Assembly (NCBI GenBank): GCA_026168455.1
Contig: CM047426.1
Location: 65,749,342 to 65,813,341 of the forward strand
Direction: 5' to 3'
Length of the DNA: 64,000 bases
From: Theocolax elegans
Taxonomy: Eukaryota; Arthropoda; Insecta; Hymenoptera; Cerocephalidae
Shown here: one piece after another, positions 20,352 to 31,981 of the stretch
Layout of the letters: each line of letters begins with the position of its first letter
Position numbering within the stretch: position 1 is the stretch's first letter
Notes under the pieces: model-generated
The model's input: only the letters and a program-made list of their open reading frames with translations
Told to the model about the DNA's origin: nothing
Databases searched by the model: none
Position numbers and translations under genes: made by a program

Positions 20352-23300
20352 AGGGGACAGCCGCTGATCCCGAGGTTGAGGGAGTCCCCGGAGAAGCGGT
20401 CGTAATCCTCGAATCTCGAGGCAGTCAAGCTGCAGAGAAGCGTCAAGAAGATCTGACGATAAGTGATCCCAGAGAAGTTAGGACGGATCCGGTCACGAGT
20501 AAAATTTTAAAAATTACTCCGAAACCAAATCAGCGAGTTTATAGTCCAGAAGATGAGACGCGCTGGTGGTGTCAAATCGATATCGGAGGATACCGGATCC
20601 GGGCGTTGTTTGATCCAGGTGCATCAACAACGGTCATGGGTTTGAACGGTTTGCAGTTGGCAACCGCGCTTGGCTGATCCATTCTCGATAAGCAAGCAGG
20701 TAGTGCTAAGCTTGCGGATGGTAGCACACACCAGTTGTGTGGACATGTTATGCTACCTTTTACCATCGGTAAAGACACGCGAGATATACGGGTCGCAATT
20801 ATGCCAAATTTAGATGCGGAATGCTATTTAGGAGTGAATTTCATTCGAGCATTCCGAGCAGTTCTAGACCCAGACTCCGACTGTTTATACTTCAAAGGAT
20901 CATCTCAGTTATTACAGCTGGAAGTGGCGAGTATTGAAAGTGGACACGCTTCGCTATCGTCAGCGAGTGTGGCCGACGCGACAGAAGATGAGCGCCGACA
21001 ACTGCGTGAACTTCTGGATCAAGTCCTGTCCAGTACTTTGCCAAAGATCGGCCGATCATACGATGTTGAACATGTTATCGACGTCGGTTCGGCGCGGCCG
21101 ATCAAACAAAGGCATTATCCCGTCTCCGACAAGATTCGAGAGGAGATGCATTGACAAGTTCGAGAGATGCTTGAGACAGGCGTTATAGAACCGTCTAGTA
21201 GCGGTTGGTCCAGTCCAGTGGTGATGGCTAAGAAGGGTGAAAATGCAAGACGTTTTTGCATTGATTTCAGGAAGGTCAACGCTTTGACCAAACCTGATGC
21301 GTATCCTCTGCCGTTTATGCAGGATATTTTACGCAAACTCAAAAGAGCCCGATATATATCTACGATAGGTATGAACTGCGCCTATCACCAAATACCTCTA
21401 CAAATGGAATCGCGCCCAATTACAGCGTTTACGGTACCTGGAATGGGTTTGTTCCAGTTTACTCGTATGCCCTTTGGGTTGGCAAATGCTGGCGCGACGT
21501 TCCAACGTATGATAGACCAGGTGATTGGACCTGCTCTCGAACCGAATGCTTACTCTTATCTCGACGATATCATTGTCGTGACGGAAACCTTCGAAGAGCA
21601 CAAACTGTTGCTGAAGGAGGTGTTGACTCGTTTAACTGAAGCCGGTTTATCGGTAAACCGAGAGAAATGTGTTTTCTGTCAACCCGAAGTAAGATATTTG
21701 GGTGTACGAGTCAATCGTGATGGGATAAGACCTGATCCAGCCAAGACGGAGCCGATTCGAAAATATCCGGCTCCCCGAAATCTCAAGCAGCTGATACGAT
21801 TCCTCGGGATGGCATCTTGGTACCGACGGTTTATACCCGACTACGCTACGATCGCGGAGCCTTTAACGCGTCTTACGAAGAAAGACCAAAAATATGAATG
21901 GCTCCAAGAACAAGAAGGTGCATTTCAGCGACTCAAAGCACTGCTGATGACTGCACCCGTTCTACAGACTCCTGATGAGAATGGCGAGTATACCATTCAA
22001 ACAGACGCCAGTGACACCGGTATCGGTGCAGTATTAACACAGGTCGTTGACGGAGTAGAGAGAGTCCTGGAGTTTGCCAGTAGAGTACTCTCACCAGCAG
22101 AACGTAACTATAGCGTCTCAGAACGGGAATGTTTGGCCGTAGTATGGGCAATTAGAAAGTTTCGACAGTATATTGAGGGTTACCGGTTTAAAGTTATAAC
22201 TGATCATAGTAGTCTCCGTTGGCTGTGCAATATACACAATCCAACGAGTCGGCTCGCAAGATGGGCATTCGAACTCCAATCTCATAATTTTACAATTGAG
22301 TATAGGAAGGGAGCTCTAAATTATGTTCCTGATGCACTTTCTCGCATGTACGAGGAAGACGAGCCGGCCATCGCTTCAGTTTCTTGGAGCCAGACTACAA
22401 AAGATCCTTGGTACCTCTCATGGCTGAAAGACGTATCAGAGCGACCTAGAGATTTTCCGGAATGGAAGATAACAGGTAGCAATTTGTATTCGTATCGCGT
22501 CGATAACGAGTTAGACGACGTGATGGAGGACCATGACGCTTGGAAACTGGTTGTACCAGAGGAGCATAGGCAAGCCATACTCCGTGAGTGTCATGATGAT
22601 CCGACTGCTGGACACTTAGGTAGGGAGAAGACATTTGCTAGAGTGGCTAAAATGTATTATTGGCCACGGTACTACGCCGAAGTCGGAGAATATGTACGCA
22701 AATGTCAGGTCTGCCAACAGTGTAAAGTGGAGCAACGTCCGCCCATGGGTTTGATGGGTAGACGCGTGATAGAGAAACCATGGCAAGTTGTAGCAGGTGA
22801 CGTCACTGGCCCACTTCCGCGGTCGACACATGGTTACGAATACATCTTGGTCTTTCAGGATTTGTTTACGCGCTGGATCGAGGCGGTCCCGATTCGGAAA
22901 GCTAATGCTAGGACCATCGTAAAAGAGTTGCATGAGCGAGTCATCACACGTTATGGTACCCCAGAGGTGTTTCTGTCCGACAACGGAACTGAGTTTAAGA
23001 ATAAACTCGTGGATGACTACCTAGTGGAACGAGGGATTTTCCATACGACGATTCCTCCTTACCATGCTCAGGCTAATCCTGTTGAACGTGCTAATAGGAC
23101 GTTGAAGACAATGATCGCGTCCTATATCACAGAAAAGCACAACACATGGGATGAGAAACTCCCCGACTTAGTATTCGCTCTAAATACAGCGATACAGAGC
23201 TCGACAGGATGGAGCCCGGCCATGTTAAACTATGGCCGGCAACCCGAGCCACCCGGTACAGCTCGTAGAGCGCAAAACGAGCTGGTTCAGCAACGTGTGG

Positions 23301-23953
23301 AATACCAACGTTTGCTTGAGTGGAGTGATCGGCTGTCAAGATTACCTGAGCTTTACAAGAAAGCATCGGCCAATGCGAGTAAAGTTCATGAAAGGCAAGC
23401 CGGTTACTACAATGCCGGGCGAAGGGCTGCATCTTTTGAAGTTGGAAACCTAGTGTGGAAGAAGAATCGAGTCCTTTCATCCAGTGCTCAAGGTATTTCG
23501 GCCAAGTTATCCCCGAAATACGTTGGCCCATATTTGGTAGTTTATAGCTACGGCCCGAACACCGTCAAAATACAAGATGCCCGAGGTAATGAAGAGAAAT
23601 GTCATGTACAGTATCTCAAACCGTACTTATCCGAAGATCACGGGGATGAGTACGGAGAAGTAGACGACATCGAGATCGGTCAACCTACGCTGGAGGAGGA
23701 ACCTGACAATACAGTTCCTGCGAGCGAAGACGTCTCAAACGACGAGACGCAAGCGAGCGAAGTTCCATGCGAGGAACATAACGGTAATCCGACCGAGAAC
23801 GCGCCCCCTGTTAAACGAAGTAGAGGTAGGCCGCGCAAACATGCTAGAGTCGTGACGATACCGCGAAACCGAGCGAATGTTGTCTCTAATGTAAGTCACC
23901 GTGGACAAGTTAAACGTGGTAGAGGTCGACCACGGGGTATGACAAAGCGTTAG
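20321..23953 (+). pseudogene. pol: Gypsy Pol (PR-RT-RNase H-IN) with two in-frame TGA codons
   Basis: One frame runs from the gag overlap to 23953 but is interrupted by TGA at 20675 and 21152, both explained by CGA-to-TGA. Domains: aspartic protease (ALFDPGAS; DPG in place of DS/TG), RT (FCIDFRKVN, FTRMPFGLANA, YSYLDDIIV), RNase H (QTDASD, ERECLAVVWAI, ITDHSSL), integrase with HHCC zinc finger (AGHLGREKT..CQVCQQCK) and D-D-E residues (GDVTG, LSDNGTEF, NPVERANRT). RT motif A reads ISTIGMN; the catalytic aspartate is glycine (GGT at 21368-21370), so RT is inactive even with stops suppressed. The C-terminus has two AT-hook words (GRPRKHAR; GRGRPRGM). The -1 frame start fits the signal at 20327. 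Confidence 0.93.
20327..20365 (+). promoter_or_regulatory. Programmed -1 ribosomal frameshift signal
   Basis: The slippery heptamer A AAA AAC (20327-20333) is phased to the gag frame (GCA AAA AAC). After a 9-nt spacer comes a perfect 7-bp hairpin AGCGGCT (20343-20349) / AGCCGCT (20359-20365) with a 9-nt loop. Gag stops at 20351 and pol opens at 20321 in the -1 frame. All canonical elements are present. Confidence 0.88.
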
Positions 23954-24025
23954 TTAGTTAGGTTAGGCTAATGGAATTTACTCTGAGATTGGAATGACCC
24001 TGACAATTGGTATCTGTTTGTTTAG

Positions 24026-24850
24026 ATGCTGATCCAGTTCGACAGCGAACAGCTGGAGCTGTTGGTGGCCCGCCTCATCCAGAGTGGCATAAATGAGCCA
24101 CAGACGCTGGAGCTCCTCCATGGCATAACCACCGCCGTGGACCAGGCCGTGAGAGACGAGGAGGAGGAGCGACGGCGGAGGCAGGCGGACCGAGACGCGG
24201 TGATGATAGTGGAGGATGGTCCGGATGGAATACCCGTCCATCCATCCAGCGGCCTGGTAGTCGAGCCGGAACTACCCCAGGCTACAGGCCCGATCCCCGC
24301 AGGTCCACCACCGCCAATGGCCAGGGCTGAACAACAGCCCAGGGAGCCGGAGGTCCGGCTCCCCAACGAACTCCCGGGAGATTCAGGGGAGTACACTCCT
24401 CTTCGACGTCCGGGAAGAAGTACTCCGGATCCGAGCGAGGCTTCGACGTCTCGATCCGGTCCGACCCCACAGGATCTATCGGAGGACGGGGAAGAGGCGT
24501 GGTGCACCGTGTTGGAGGCATTGACCAAGGCCCGTGAGTCCTTTAAGGCCACGTCAATTGCCGAAAAACACGCCTTCGCCTTGTTCGATGAATTCAAGGC
24601 GAAGTTCCCCGAAGCCTCCGATAAGACTGATCCCTGGGAGGCCATAATTGAGCACCGCAAGGCGGAGCGCCAAGCGGTGTCGGCCATGAGGGCGGATCGG
24701 AGAGAAAGAGAGGCGGAAGCCGCTCGTGCCAAGGAACGGCATATTCGACGGCGCGAACGAATGATACCCGCGCGAGGAGAGAGGAAATTGGGGGGAGAGT
24801 CGCGCGCGCACGACAACTCGATAGAGAGACAATATCGCGACGACACGTGA
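24026..24850 (+). CDS. Gypsy third ORF of unknown function
   Basis: 274 residues downstream of pol in the position of env, but with no signal peptide, transmembrane segment or cysteine pattern, so it is not an envelope protein. It has a helical N-terminus (QFDSEQLELLVARLIQSG), an acidic/Arg-rich segment (EEEERRRRQADRD), a Pro-rich centre, a second helical block and a strongly charged tail. GC content is clearly higher than in surrounding host DNA. The last 35 codons run into the truncated 3' LTR and are probably not the native C-terminus. Function unknown; charged coiled-coil regions allow a nucleic-acid or gag-binding role, which is speculative. Confidence 0.6.
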   Translation: MLIQFDSEQLELLVARLIQSGINEPQTLELLHGITTAVDQAVRDEEEERRRRQADRDAVMIVEDGPDGIPVHPSSGLVVEPELPQATGPIPAGPPPPMARAEQQPREPEVRLPNELPGDSGEYTPLRRPGRSTPDPSEASTSRSGPTPQDLSEDGEEAWCTVLEALTKARESFKATSIAEKHAFALFDEFKAKFPEASDKTDPWEAIIEHRKAERQAVSAMRADRREREAEAARAKERHIRRRERMIPARGERKLGGESRAHDNSIERQYRDDT

Positions 24851-25741
24851 GACGAAGCATCCCGGTTTAACGGTATTTTGGCGATACGTAATTTTTCCGT
24901 GGAGTTCTGTCGTTTGTTTTTGTTCGTTTGTGATACCGTAGGTGACTTTTGTTTTACGGTGTATTCTGGTGCATTGGTGTTACACACGCACACGAAAGAA
25001 AGTGATCGGTGGTCGATATATTCTCCCACCGACATTTTTCCCTTTTGAACGACAAAAAGACGATAGGAGAGAGGAATTGTTCTTTTCCGGTATTCGAGGT
25101 CCGAGGAAGATAAATAAAAGTAAGTGGTACCACTTTCGTGCGAATAATTATTATCTGTTTTAGTTAATGCGAGCGTACGGGTAATATTAAGATAGTTAGT
25201 TCGCGTACCCCTTTCCCCTCTCGCGTTGAGTCAGTGTTTTCGACTCAATCTCCGTGCGTTTTGACCTCAACCATACGGTTAAATGTTATTGTTTTCAATC
25301 ATCTGTTTTTAACTAAATAAATCTATTATTTGTTAATTTAGTTCAACCCGTGTTGATTTATAATTTTTTCCAACCGGCGTATTATAATTTTATTCCTCCG
25401 TTTCCCTTCGAGTCGTATTACAAGATACGAATTTTCGCGGACTCACTTTTAACTTTCTTTCCGCGGTCCATTTTAGGAAAGAATATCATCATTTTTACCT
25501 GCTGTTGTTGGGAATCGTAATTCGATTTCCATACAACTTTAACGGCAAGTGTGCGGACAGGTAACCGCAGCCGCTGCGCGGGAAGATTCTGTAAACAACA
25601 TATATAGATATATATATTTTATCGAGTCATTAAGTGTACAATATCTAGTCGGCGAAATTGTACAAGTTTAGTTCGCCACGAACTAAAGATACGTAAGACG
25701 GACGACTCGGTAAGTTTTCCCCGGGCAAGCACACCGTTACA
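24738..25741 (+). repeat. Gypsy 3' LTR, 5'-truncated
   Basis: It matches the 5' LTR from GGCATATTCGACGG to the terminal CCGTTACA but lacks the first 76 bp and any clear polypurine tract. The purine-rich GGAGAGAAAGAGAGGCGGAAG-like stretch (24699-24720) lies just upstream. A small deletion joining ORF3 to the LTR explains this. It preserves the empty site of the TA element at 25601-25620. Confidence 0.9.
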
Positions 25742-26240
25742 ATGTTCAATTTTAGATATTATTCTAATATTCTGAATATCAATGTATTGATGAGAAAAGT
25801 GTTGTTCCTCAAATATCTCAAAAATTAAAAAAAAATAATATTTGGTAAGAAAGAAGTAATAGGAAACATATTTTTGAAAGAAGAGGTAATGTGATTTAAA
25901 AAAATACATATATACATAATTTACATATGTTTACAGAAAACCATATATAGTTTATTTTTTTTACATTAATGTTCCGTCTAAAGAATATTTGGTAAAAGAA
26001 TGTTAATGAGACGTATATTTAGGACAGTAAAGGTAAGTAAATATGATAAAATATTGTACAATTTAAATTTGTCTATATGAAACCATATAATTAATTTATT
26101 TATTCGATATGGAGTAAGATTCATGTATATTGTTTAAATTTGTTAATTTATTTACTGGTATAACTGTTTACATTATGTTCCTGAAATTGAAATTTAATTT
26201 AAGAAAAATTTTTAATATTAATTAATAGTAAAGATAAGCT
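25742..26240 (+). repeat. Dispersed repeat 'B', segment right of the Gypsy insertion
   Basis: It matches 50400-50565 and then 51516-51850, that is, the second copy minus its palindromic insertion. Together with 14281-14780 it forms a repeat-B copy split by the Gypsy element. Confidence 0.85.
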
Positions 26241-27176
26241 TATATTTAGAAGAAAAACGAATCTGCAAGAAAAGTTGCTATGAATGTATAATGATATTTT
26301 ATGTTGATGGGTTAACATAAAAGTATTATGCTTGGCAGTAGTTGAATATTGATTTGGTCTGATGTATTTTGATGATTTGATTCAAAAGTTCCATGAAGCA
26401 GCTCAGCAAATTTTTCTTAAATTTTTTCTTTTTCAATCATCGTTTCTTCTTAAATCCTTTTTTTAATGAATATGTATATATATATATACATATATATATA
26501 TACAAAGAAGATATACAGGTATATTAACATACATATATCTTTTTTGATCTGAAATATATGTATTCATTAAAAAAATATTATAAGTATAAAAAAAATAAAT
26601 AAAAAAAAATAAAGGATAATGTAGTAGAAGTTTCATATAGATTTGTAAAATTTGTTGTGAAAATGCGTCTTATTCAAAACACTTATTTAAAAAAATTTTC
26701 GATTCATAACATTGTTATTTTAGTATATGAAGGAGTATAATAATAACAAAGTGATGGAGAACATTTAAAATAAATTGTATTTTTATGTAATTTTATATAA
26801 GTATTTTGATGCATTGATCTTGTAGTTTGAAAATACGACTTAATTGTAAGTATATAATTAATGTTTTCAATTTGTTGACATAAGATTTTTAAAATTGTAA
26901 CTAATGTTATTGAAAAAAATTGGATAAAAATATTAATTTTCTTTATGCAAGTGTAATGTTTCAATTATATACTTACATGCATTAATCTTTGTAGTTTGAA
27001 AGTACGCCTTAATTGCAAGTACAAAATTAATTTATTCAATTTGTTATTAAAAGTATAAAAAAAAAATTAATTATAGTTCAAAAATTATAAGAAAATATAA
27101 TTATATTATATATGTGAATGTTTTAATTTTGTACTTACATGCATGGAATCTTAATTGTTATATAATAATTTATTTA
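26241..27176. repeat. AT-rich stretch with ~170-bp direct repeats
   Basis: Around 26810-26880 and 26985-27050 the sequence repeats (TGTAGTTTGAAARTACG then CTTAATTG.AAGTA). A third partial copy of the ACTTACATGCAT junction is at 27133. Elsewhere it is AT-rich with a (TA)n palindrome near 26467-26510. It sits just beyond the Helentron endonuclease end and may hold that element's 3' terminus. Confidence 0.5.
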
Positions 27177-28040
27177 CTATAAATTACTTGACTTATTATT
27201 TGATAAATGAAACCAAATACCTTTATGATCACTAAATACAGTTTCATAATAATAGGCTTTAATTGCATTTGATAATGAAAAACAGTAATCAATTTGCGTA
27301 TTATATATTGTTGATGAATGATTAGATGGTGTTATATGTATAAACTTTAAATTTGTTAAAAATAATTTTAACTGCTTTAGTTTTAAATTTTGTTCTTCTT
27401 TTAAATTAATATTAAAATCTCCAATAATTATGATATTGTCGCATGGTATTTTTTGAAGTTTCGTTGCTATACCTGCTTTAATTATCATAGATTGTAATTT
27501 TTCGATTGGCGCATTGGTTTTATTATAAATATATATTATTGCTGTATTATTTATTTGAATTCCGGCAACGCTAATAAGTTGTTCAAAACATTCATTAAAA
27601 AAATTGTTAATTTTATTATTTTGTGTCATAAAAGTTTCTTTTATAAAAACATTATAACCAAAAGGTTTTCGAACGCAGTCACAATCTTTATTTGCTATAA
27701 GAAGATATGATTCAAGAAATAATGGATCATTTTGTAATGTCCATGTTTCAACAAAAATTAATATATCTGCATTTGTAAAAGCTCTATCTCTAGAAATGTC
27801 TATCATATGTTTGTTGAAAGATCTAACGTTATGAAACATTACAGTTATATTGTTGTTGGTTTTAAAGTCTTGCGGAAATTTATGAATAAATTTAAGAGGA
27901 TTTTCTATTTTTAATCTTTGAATTTCTAATTTTGCTGCATCTTGAATTTGGGTATTCGGAGGTATGTATTGCCCTTGTATAAATAAACCATTTATTGAAG
28001 TTACTCTACTAAAAGCAACATAAAGTAATCTGCTACACAT
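27177..28040 (-). pseudogene. Helicase C-terminus fused to AP-like endonuclease
   Basis: An open frame of 287 residues. The first 25 contain the last helicase motif (RLLYVAFSRVTSINGLFI). After a linker the endonuclease/exonuclease/phosphatase fold begins: MFHNVRSFNKH, ILIFVETW (metal-binding Glu), IIIGDFNIN (catalytic Asp/Asn) and the terminal SDHKGIWF (catalytic Asp-His). In Helentrons this domain is thought to nick DNA during transposition. The frame is intact from its present start, but the upstream helicase is in another frame with stops near 28040-28250, so the full protein cannot be made. Codon usage is very AT-rich, like the rest of the element. Confidence 0.8.
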
Positions 28041-29404
28041 ACGACGATTTCCTGTATGAACAACAATATTTTGGAAAGTGCTACCTTATAGGTATTTGTT
28101 TTCTTAAAATTCGGTATAGACTATTTTGTCGTGTTATTATAATTCTTGTTGTATATTCAATAGGAGTGCGCAGTTTAAATTAATATTATATCTTTTCATA
28201 AATTTTTGCCATTTACTTCTTGCTATTTTACCTATATTTAAATCTTCAAATTCAATGTATACTCTTAAAATTATTTTTTATTTTTTCTTTATTTTGCCCC
28301 CATGTTACATGTCTAAGTCGTCCGCAAGCGCCATTTATTATGCCATCTTCAACATCGACATTAACAGTAATCATGTATCGTGCGTTTATTTTAGCGGTTA
28401 TTTTATGTTGTAAATTTTGTGTTTTTTGAGGTGGTAATTTTTTTACGCTGTTTAATAAATTAGTTTTGATTTTTTCTGAAGTATTCCCAAGAAATAGATC
28501 AATTGCATGTATTGTATAACATTCAGTATTATATTGTTTTAAAGACATTTGATTATAAATATCTTTTTGATCATTAGTATGAACTAAATGTATAGATTCT
28601 AAAGGAGGATAATATTTATCATGAATTAAAGTTTCAATTTCTCGCGATTTAAATAAATTATTTGTAGTTTCATCTAAGTTTCCACTAGCTAAATTATTTA
28701 GAGCAAGTGCAAATGTATGTTCATCTTTTTGACGCATAATTTCGTTTAATTCATAAATGGAAAACAGTCTCCATAAATATGGACCACTTAATATTGATAA
28801 TGGATCACGTTTATCAATGTCGAATATCCATCCATCCATTACTGGTTTTAATTGATTGAAATCATCAAATGCAATAACTGATATTCCTCCAAATGGTTCT
28901 TGGGAATGAAATATTTCTTGCAGTCGTTTATTTATTAAATTAAAGGTTCTACGTCCGACCATTGATATTTCATCAATTATTAAATATTTTAAATAAAACA
29001 ATTTTGTAGATAATGTATTGAGAGTTTCGGATGGGAGTGGTTTCATAATATCGTTATTGACTGGTAGATAAAAAGTCGAATGTAACGTTATTCCTTTAAT
29101 ATTATACGCAGCTTTACCGGTATAAGCGCATAAAAGAACATTTATATTATTAGGGTCCTTTTCAACAATTGCATTATTATGTCTTATTATGGTTTGTATT
29201 AGTGCTTCAATTAATTTACTTTTTCCAACTCCAGCACTACCATTTATAAAGTGATAAATTTTTTTATTCGATTCATTTCTTAAAAGGTAAGTAAAATTAA
29301 GGTGGTATCTATATTGTTTTTCATTAAGTTTCCTAATAAGCACATAATATTCATCATTAGATATTTGTCGAGGTAATGCAATATTTTGTACAATCTCGAC
29401 GGTA
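28041..29404 (-). pseudogene. PIF1-like helicase domain of the Helentron
   Basis: The main open frame (28252-29343) shows Walker A GSAGVGKS, CAYTGKAAYNI, HSTFYLPV, Walker B-type YLIIDEISMVGR, FDDFNQLKPV, a LNEIMRQKDEHTFALALNNL block, and then LPPQKTQNLQHKITAKINARYMITVNVDVEDGIINGACG. This is standard superfamily 1B order. It should unwind DNA during rolling-circle transposition. Upstream codons to 29404 stay open up to the TTAA insertion. Downstream of 28252 the frame shifts before the terminal motif. Nearly intact but not continuous. Confidence 0.85.
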
Positions 29405-29649
29405 TTAAGGGGGTGCCATACTCAAAAATTACCGACAAAGCGGAGATAATTCAGTAAACTGCAGTGTACTAGTAGCGCCATCATACGTGTATAATTTTAC
29501 TATTTCATATTGAAAGCGTAGATGGCGCTATCAGTATATTAATAGGTTATAACTTATTTGGCTAAGAATAATAACAATATATACAATAATATTAATAATA
29601 ATACTCATATTTAGAGTTGGTAATAAGGTTGGTAATAAAAATTTTCAAC

Positions 29650-31790
29650 CTTATGTTTTACACCGAAATCAAATAAATGGGATTAAATACTCATGAGTTG
29701 GTATATCATAATTGAATACATCAATTATCAAACAATTATAGCCATCTATTTTGAACCAAAATCCTACTATCTGGATTGAATACTCGTATGAGTTGGTAAT
29801 AATATAGTATTTATCGATAATTGTACGAAAATAGTTTTTCGAACGAGTGTAAATTTTATCAATAGAGCAGAGCGACAAAGATACTCGCTGAGTTGAAACT
29901 CATCTGTTACCCGTGCATCGAACTATATTTTTTGGTACATAAAGTGTATTTGCAATTTTTAAAAAACAAACAGTCCGTAAATCGCATTTTGCATACATTG
30001 TATTGAAGACAATTTGTTACAATGCTACTTACTAGTTTATTATAATTGAATAAACGTGGATAATTAATCAATTGTAGCAACTTATTCTGCACCAAAATCA
30101 AACTATCTAGATTGAGCACTCATAAAATGAGTTGGTAAATAAGTATTAACTATTTTAAAATGTTTAACCCTATATTTTATACCGAAATCCAATTATTTGG
30201 ATTGAATACTCGTATAAGTTGGTAATAATATTGACCTTAGTCAAAATCAAACTATCTAGATTGAGCACTCATAAAATGAGTTGGTAAATAAGTATTAACT
30301 ATTTTAAAATGTTTAACCCTATATTTTATACCGAAATCCAATTATTTGGATTGAATACTCGTATAAGTTGGTAATAATATTGACCTTAGTTATAATTGTA
30401 CAAACATAGTTTTTCGAACGAGTGTAAATTTTATCAATAGAGCAAAGCGACAAAGATACTCGCAGAGTTGAAACTCATCTGTTACCCGTGCATCGAACTA
30501 TATTTTTTGGTACATAAAGTGTATTTGCAATTTTTAAAAAACAAACAGTCCGTAAATCGCATTTTGCATACATTGTATTGAAGACAATTTGTTACAATGC
30601 TACTTACTAGTTTATTATAATTGAATAAACGTGGATAATTAATCAATTGTAGCAACTTCCCCAATAGACAGAGTTGCACAGACAAAACTTCGTTAAAACT
30701 TGCTACACAATTTTTGAAAACAGTTTGTGTTAAACTTGCTAACAAGACATTACATAATAGTGACGTGTACCTAAATTTTATATAAAATTGTTAAAAAAAG
30801 TTGCAGCAAATAATTGCTATAAATTTGCTAACGAATAAGGACGCAGATTTAGATTAATTTGTTATTTAACTCTGCTGCACAAGTTGATATAATTTTGGTA
30901 TATTTTTGCTAAGAAATATATCATAATCTGAGAAATTCCTTTTCAGCAAATTGGTAGCAAAATTAAATCAGTAAATGCTTACATAGTGCAGTATATTGCA
31001 ACAAGATTTGATGATAATTTGTTGCTATTTTGCAATCATGAAAATAATAATTTCAATGTATTTTTTATTCAAGAAAATCTGTGTTTTTGTGAAGTATTTC
31101 AAGTTTTGTTACTTTTTTTGCAATTTTAAGAGTCTAACACATTTACTAGTTGTGGCGATGCGACGTGCGATCTAGTTGCACAAAAATAATATAAGTATTT
31201 GCTATTATATTTACTTAAAATATTATTTCAACAAAATAAAAGCACATTTATTGCAATACTTGCTATTTAAAAAGTAATAATTTTATGCAACAATTGACTT
31301 TAATTTTATATAAATTTGCTGTCACTTTTTTTACGTAAATGATTTGAAGCAAATTTATAATAAATAAGGACTTACATTGACACAAATTTTGGATAAACAG
31401 GTACAAATTTTTTTTGCAAAGTTGCTGTCAATTTGCAATCATATGTCTATTGGGGTTATTCTGCACCAAAATCCAACTATCTGGATTGAGCACTCATAAA
31501 ATGAGTTGGTAAATAAGTTTTAACTATTTTAAAATGTTTAACCCTATATTTTATACCGAAATCCAATTATTTGGATTGAATACTCGTATGAGTTGGTAAT
31601 AATATTGACCTTAGCTATAATTGTGCGAAAATCGTTTTTCGAACGAGTACTAATTTTATTATTAGAGCAAAGCGACAAAGATACTCGCTGAGTTGAAACT
31701 CATCTGTCACCCGCGCATCGAACTATATTTTTTGATACATAAGGTGTATTTGCAATTTTTAAAAACAAACAGTGCGTAAATCGCACCGCA
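29650..31790. repeat. Complex direct repeats inside the TTAA element
   Basis: A ~145-bp unit (AACTATCT.GATTGAGCACTCAT.. to ..GGTAATAATATTGACCTTAG) occurs at 30097, 30246 and 31470. A second unit (GATACTCGC.GAGTTGAAACTC.. to ..TTGTAGCAACTT) occurs at 29880, 30456 and, partly, 31680. ATGAGTTGGTAA recurs throughout. No coding frame. Confidence 0.85.
30659..31455. mobile_element. 797-bp non-autonomous element with CCCCAATAGACA ends
   Basis: Perfect 12-bp terminal inverted repeats CCCCAATAGACA / TGTCTATTGGGG. Comparison with the uninterrupted repeat copy at 30078-30095 (TAGCAACTTATTCTGC) shows clean insertion with an apparent 2-bp TT duplication. Short words such as TTGCTA and TTTGC recur inside. 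The superfamily is unclear because a TT duplication is unusual. Confidence 0.85.
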
Positions 31791-31981
31791 AATACCTACC
31801 TACCGGAATAACTAATCGATTACCTATTTAAACCTACCTACCCATATAACTAAAGCCCTTCCTTATATCTGACTACCCGCACTGTATCTAAATCCTACCT
31901 ACCCTTACAATTCTAATAGCCCATCCCAAGTCGCACTAAAACACACTGGCACTGGCCAATACACGTTATCCGGAAGGTGAA

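Larger units (their letters stand above)
14781..25741 (+). mobile_element. Complete Gypsy (Ty3-type) LTR retrotransposon
   Basis: Layout: 5' LTR, primer site, gag, frameshifted pol (PR-RT-RNase H-IN), a third ORF and a 3' LTR, flanked by the direct 4-bp repeat ATGT (14777-14780 and 25742-25745). LTR ends are TGTAATGG..CCGTTACA. The two LTRs share about 1.0 kb with only four differences that I can see, so the insertion is young. It landed in a copy of repeat B; the equivalent uninterrupted site is at about 50394. The 5' LTR is interrupted by a 1.44-kb TA element. Pol has two in-frame TGA codons and an RT active-site change, so this copy is inactive. Confidence 0.93.

Noticed and set aside
24026..24850. 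Envelope protein (errantivirus-like) for the Gypsy third ORF
   Set aside because: No signal peptide, transmembrane helix, furin-type site or cysteine pattern.
24022..25035. 337-codon minus-strand frame opposite Gypsy ORF3 and LTR
   Set aside because: It is the shadow of the GC-rich plus-strand frame and runs through LTR sequence shared with a non-coding copy (14629-15153).
26467..26573. Palindrome ATGAATATGTATATA..TATATGTATTCAT
   Set aside because: Made mostly of (TA)n; simple-sequence chance pairing is enough to explain it.
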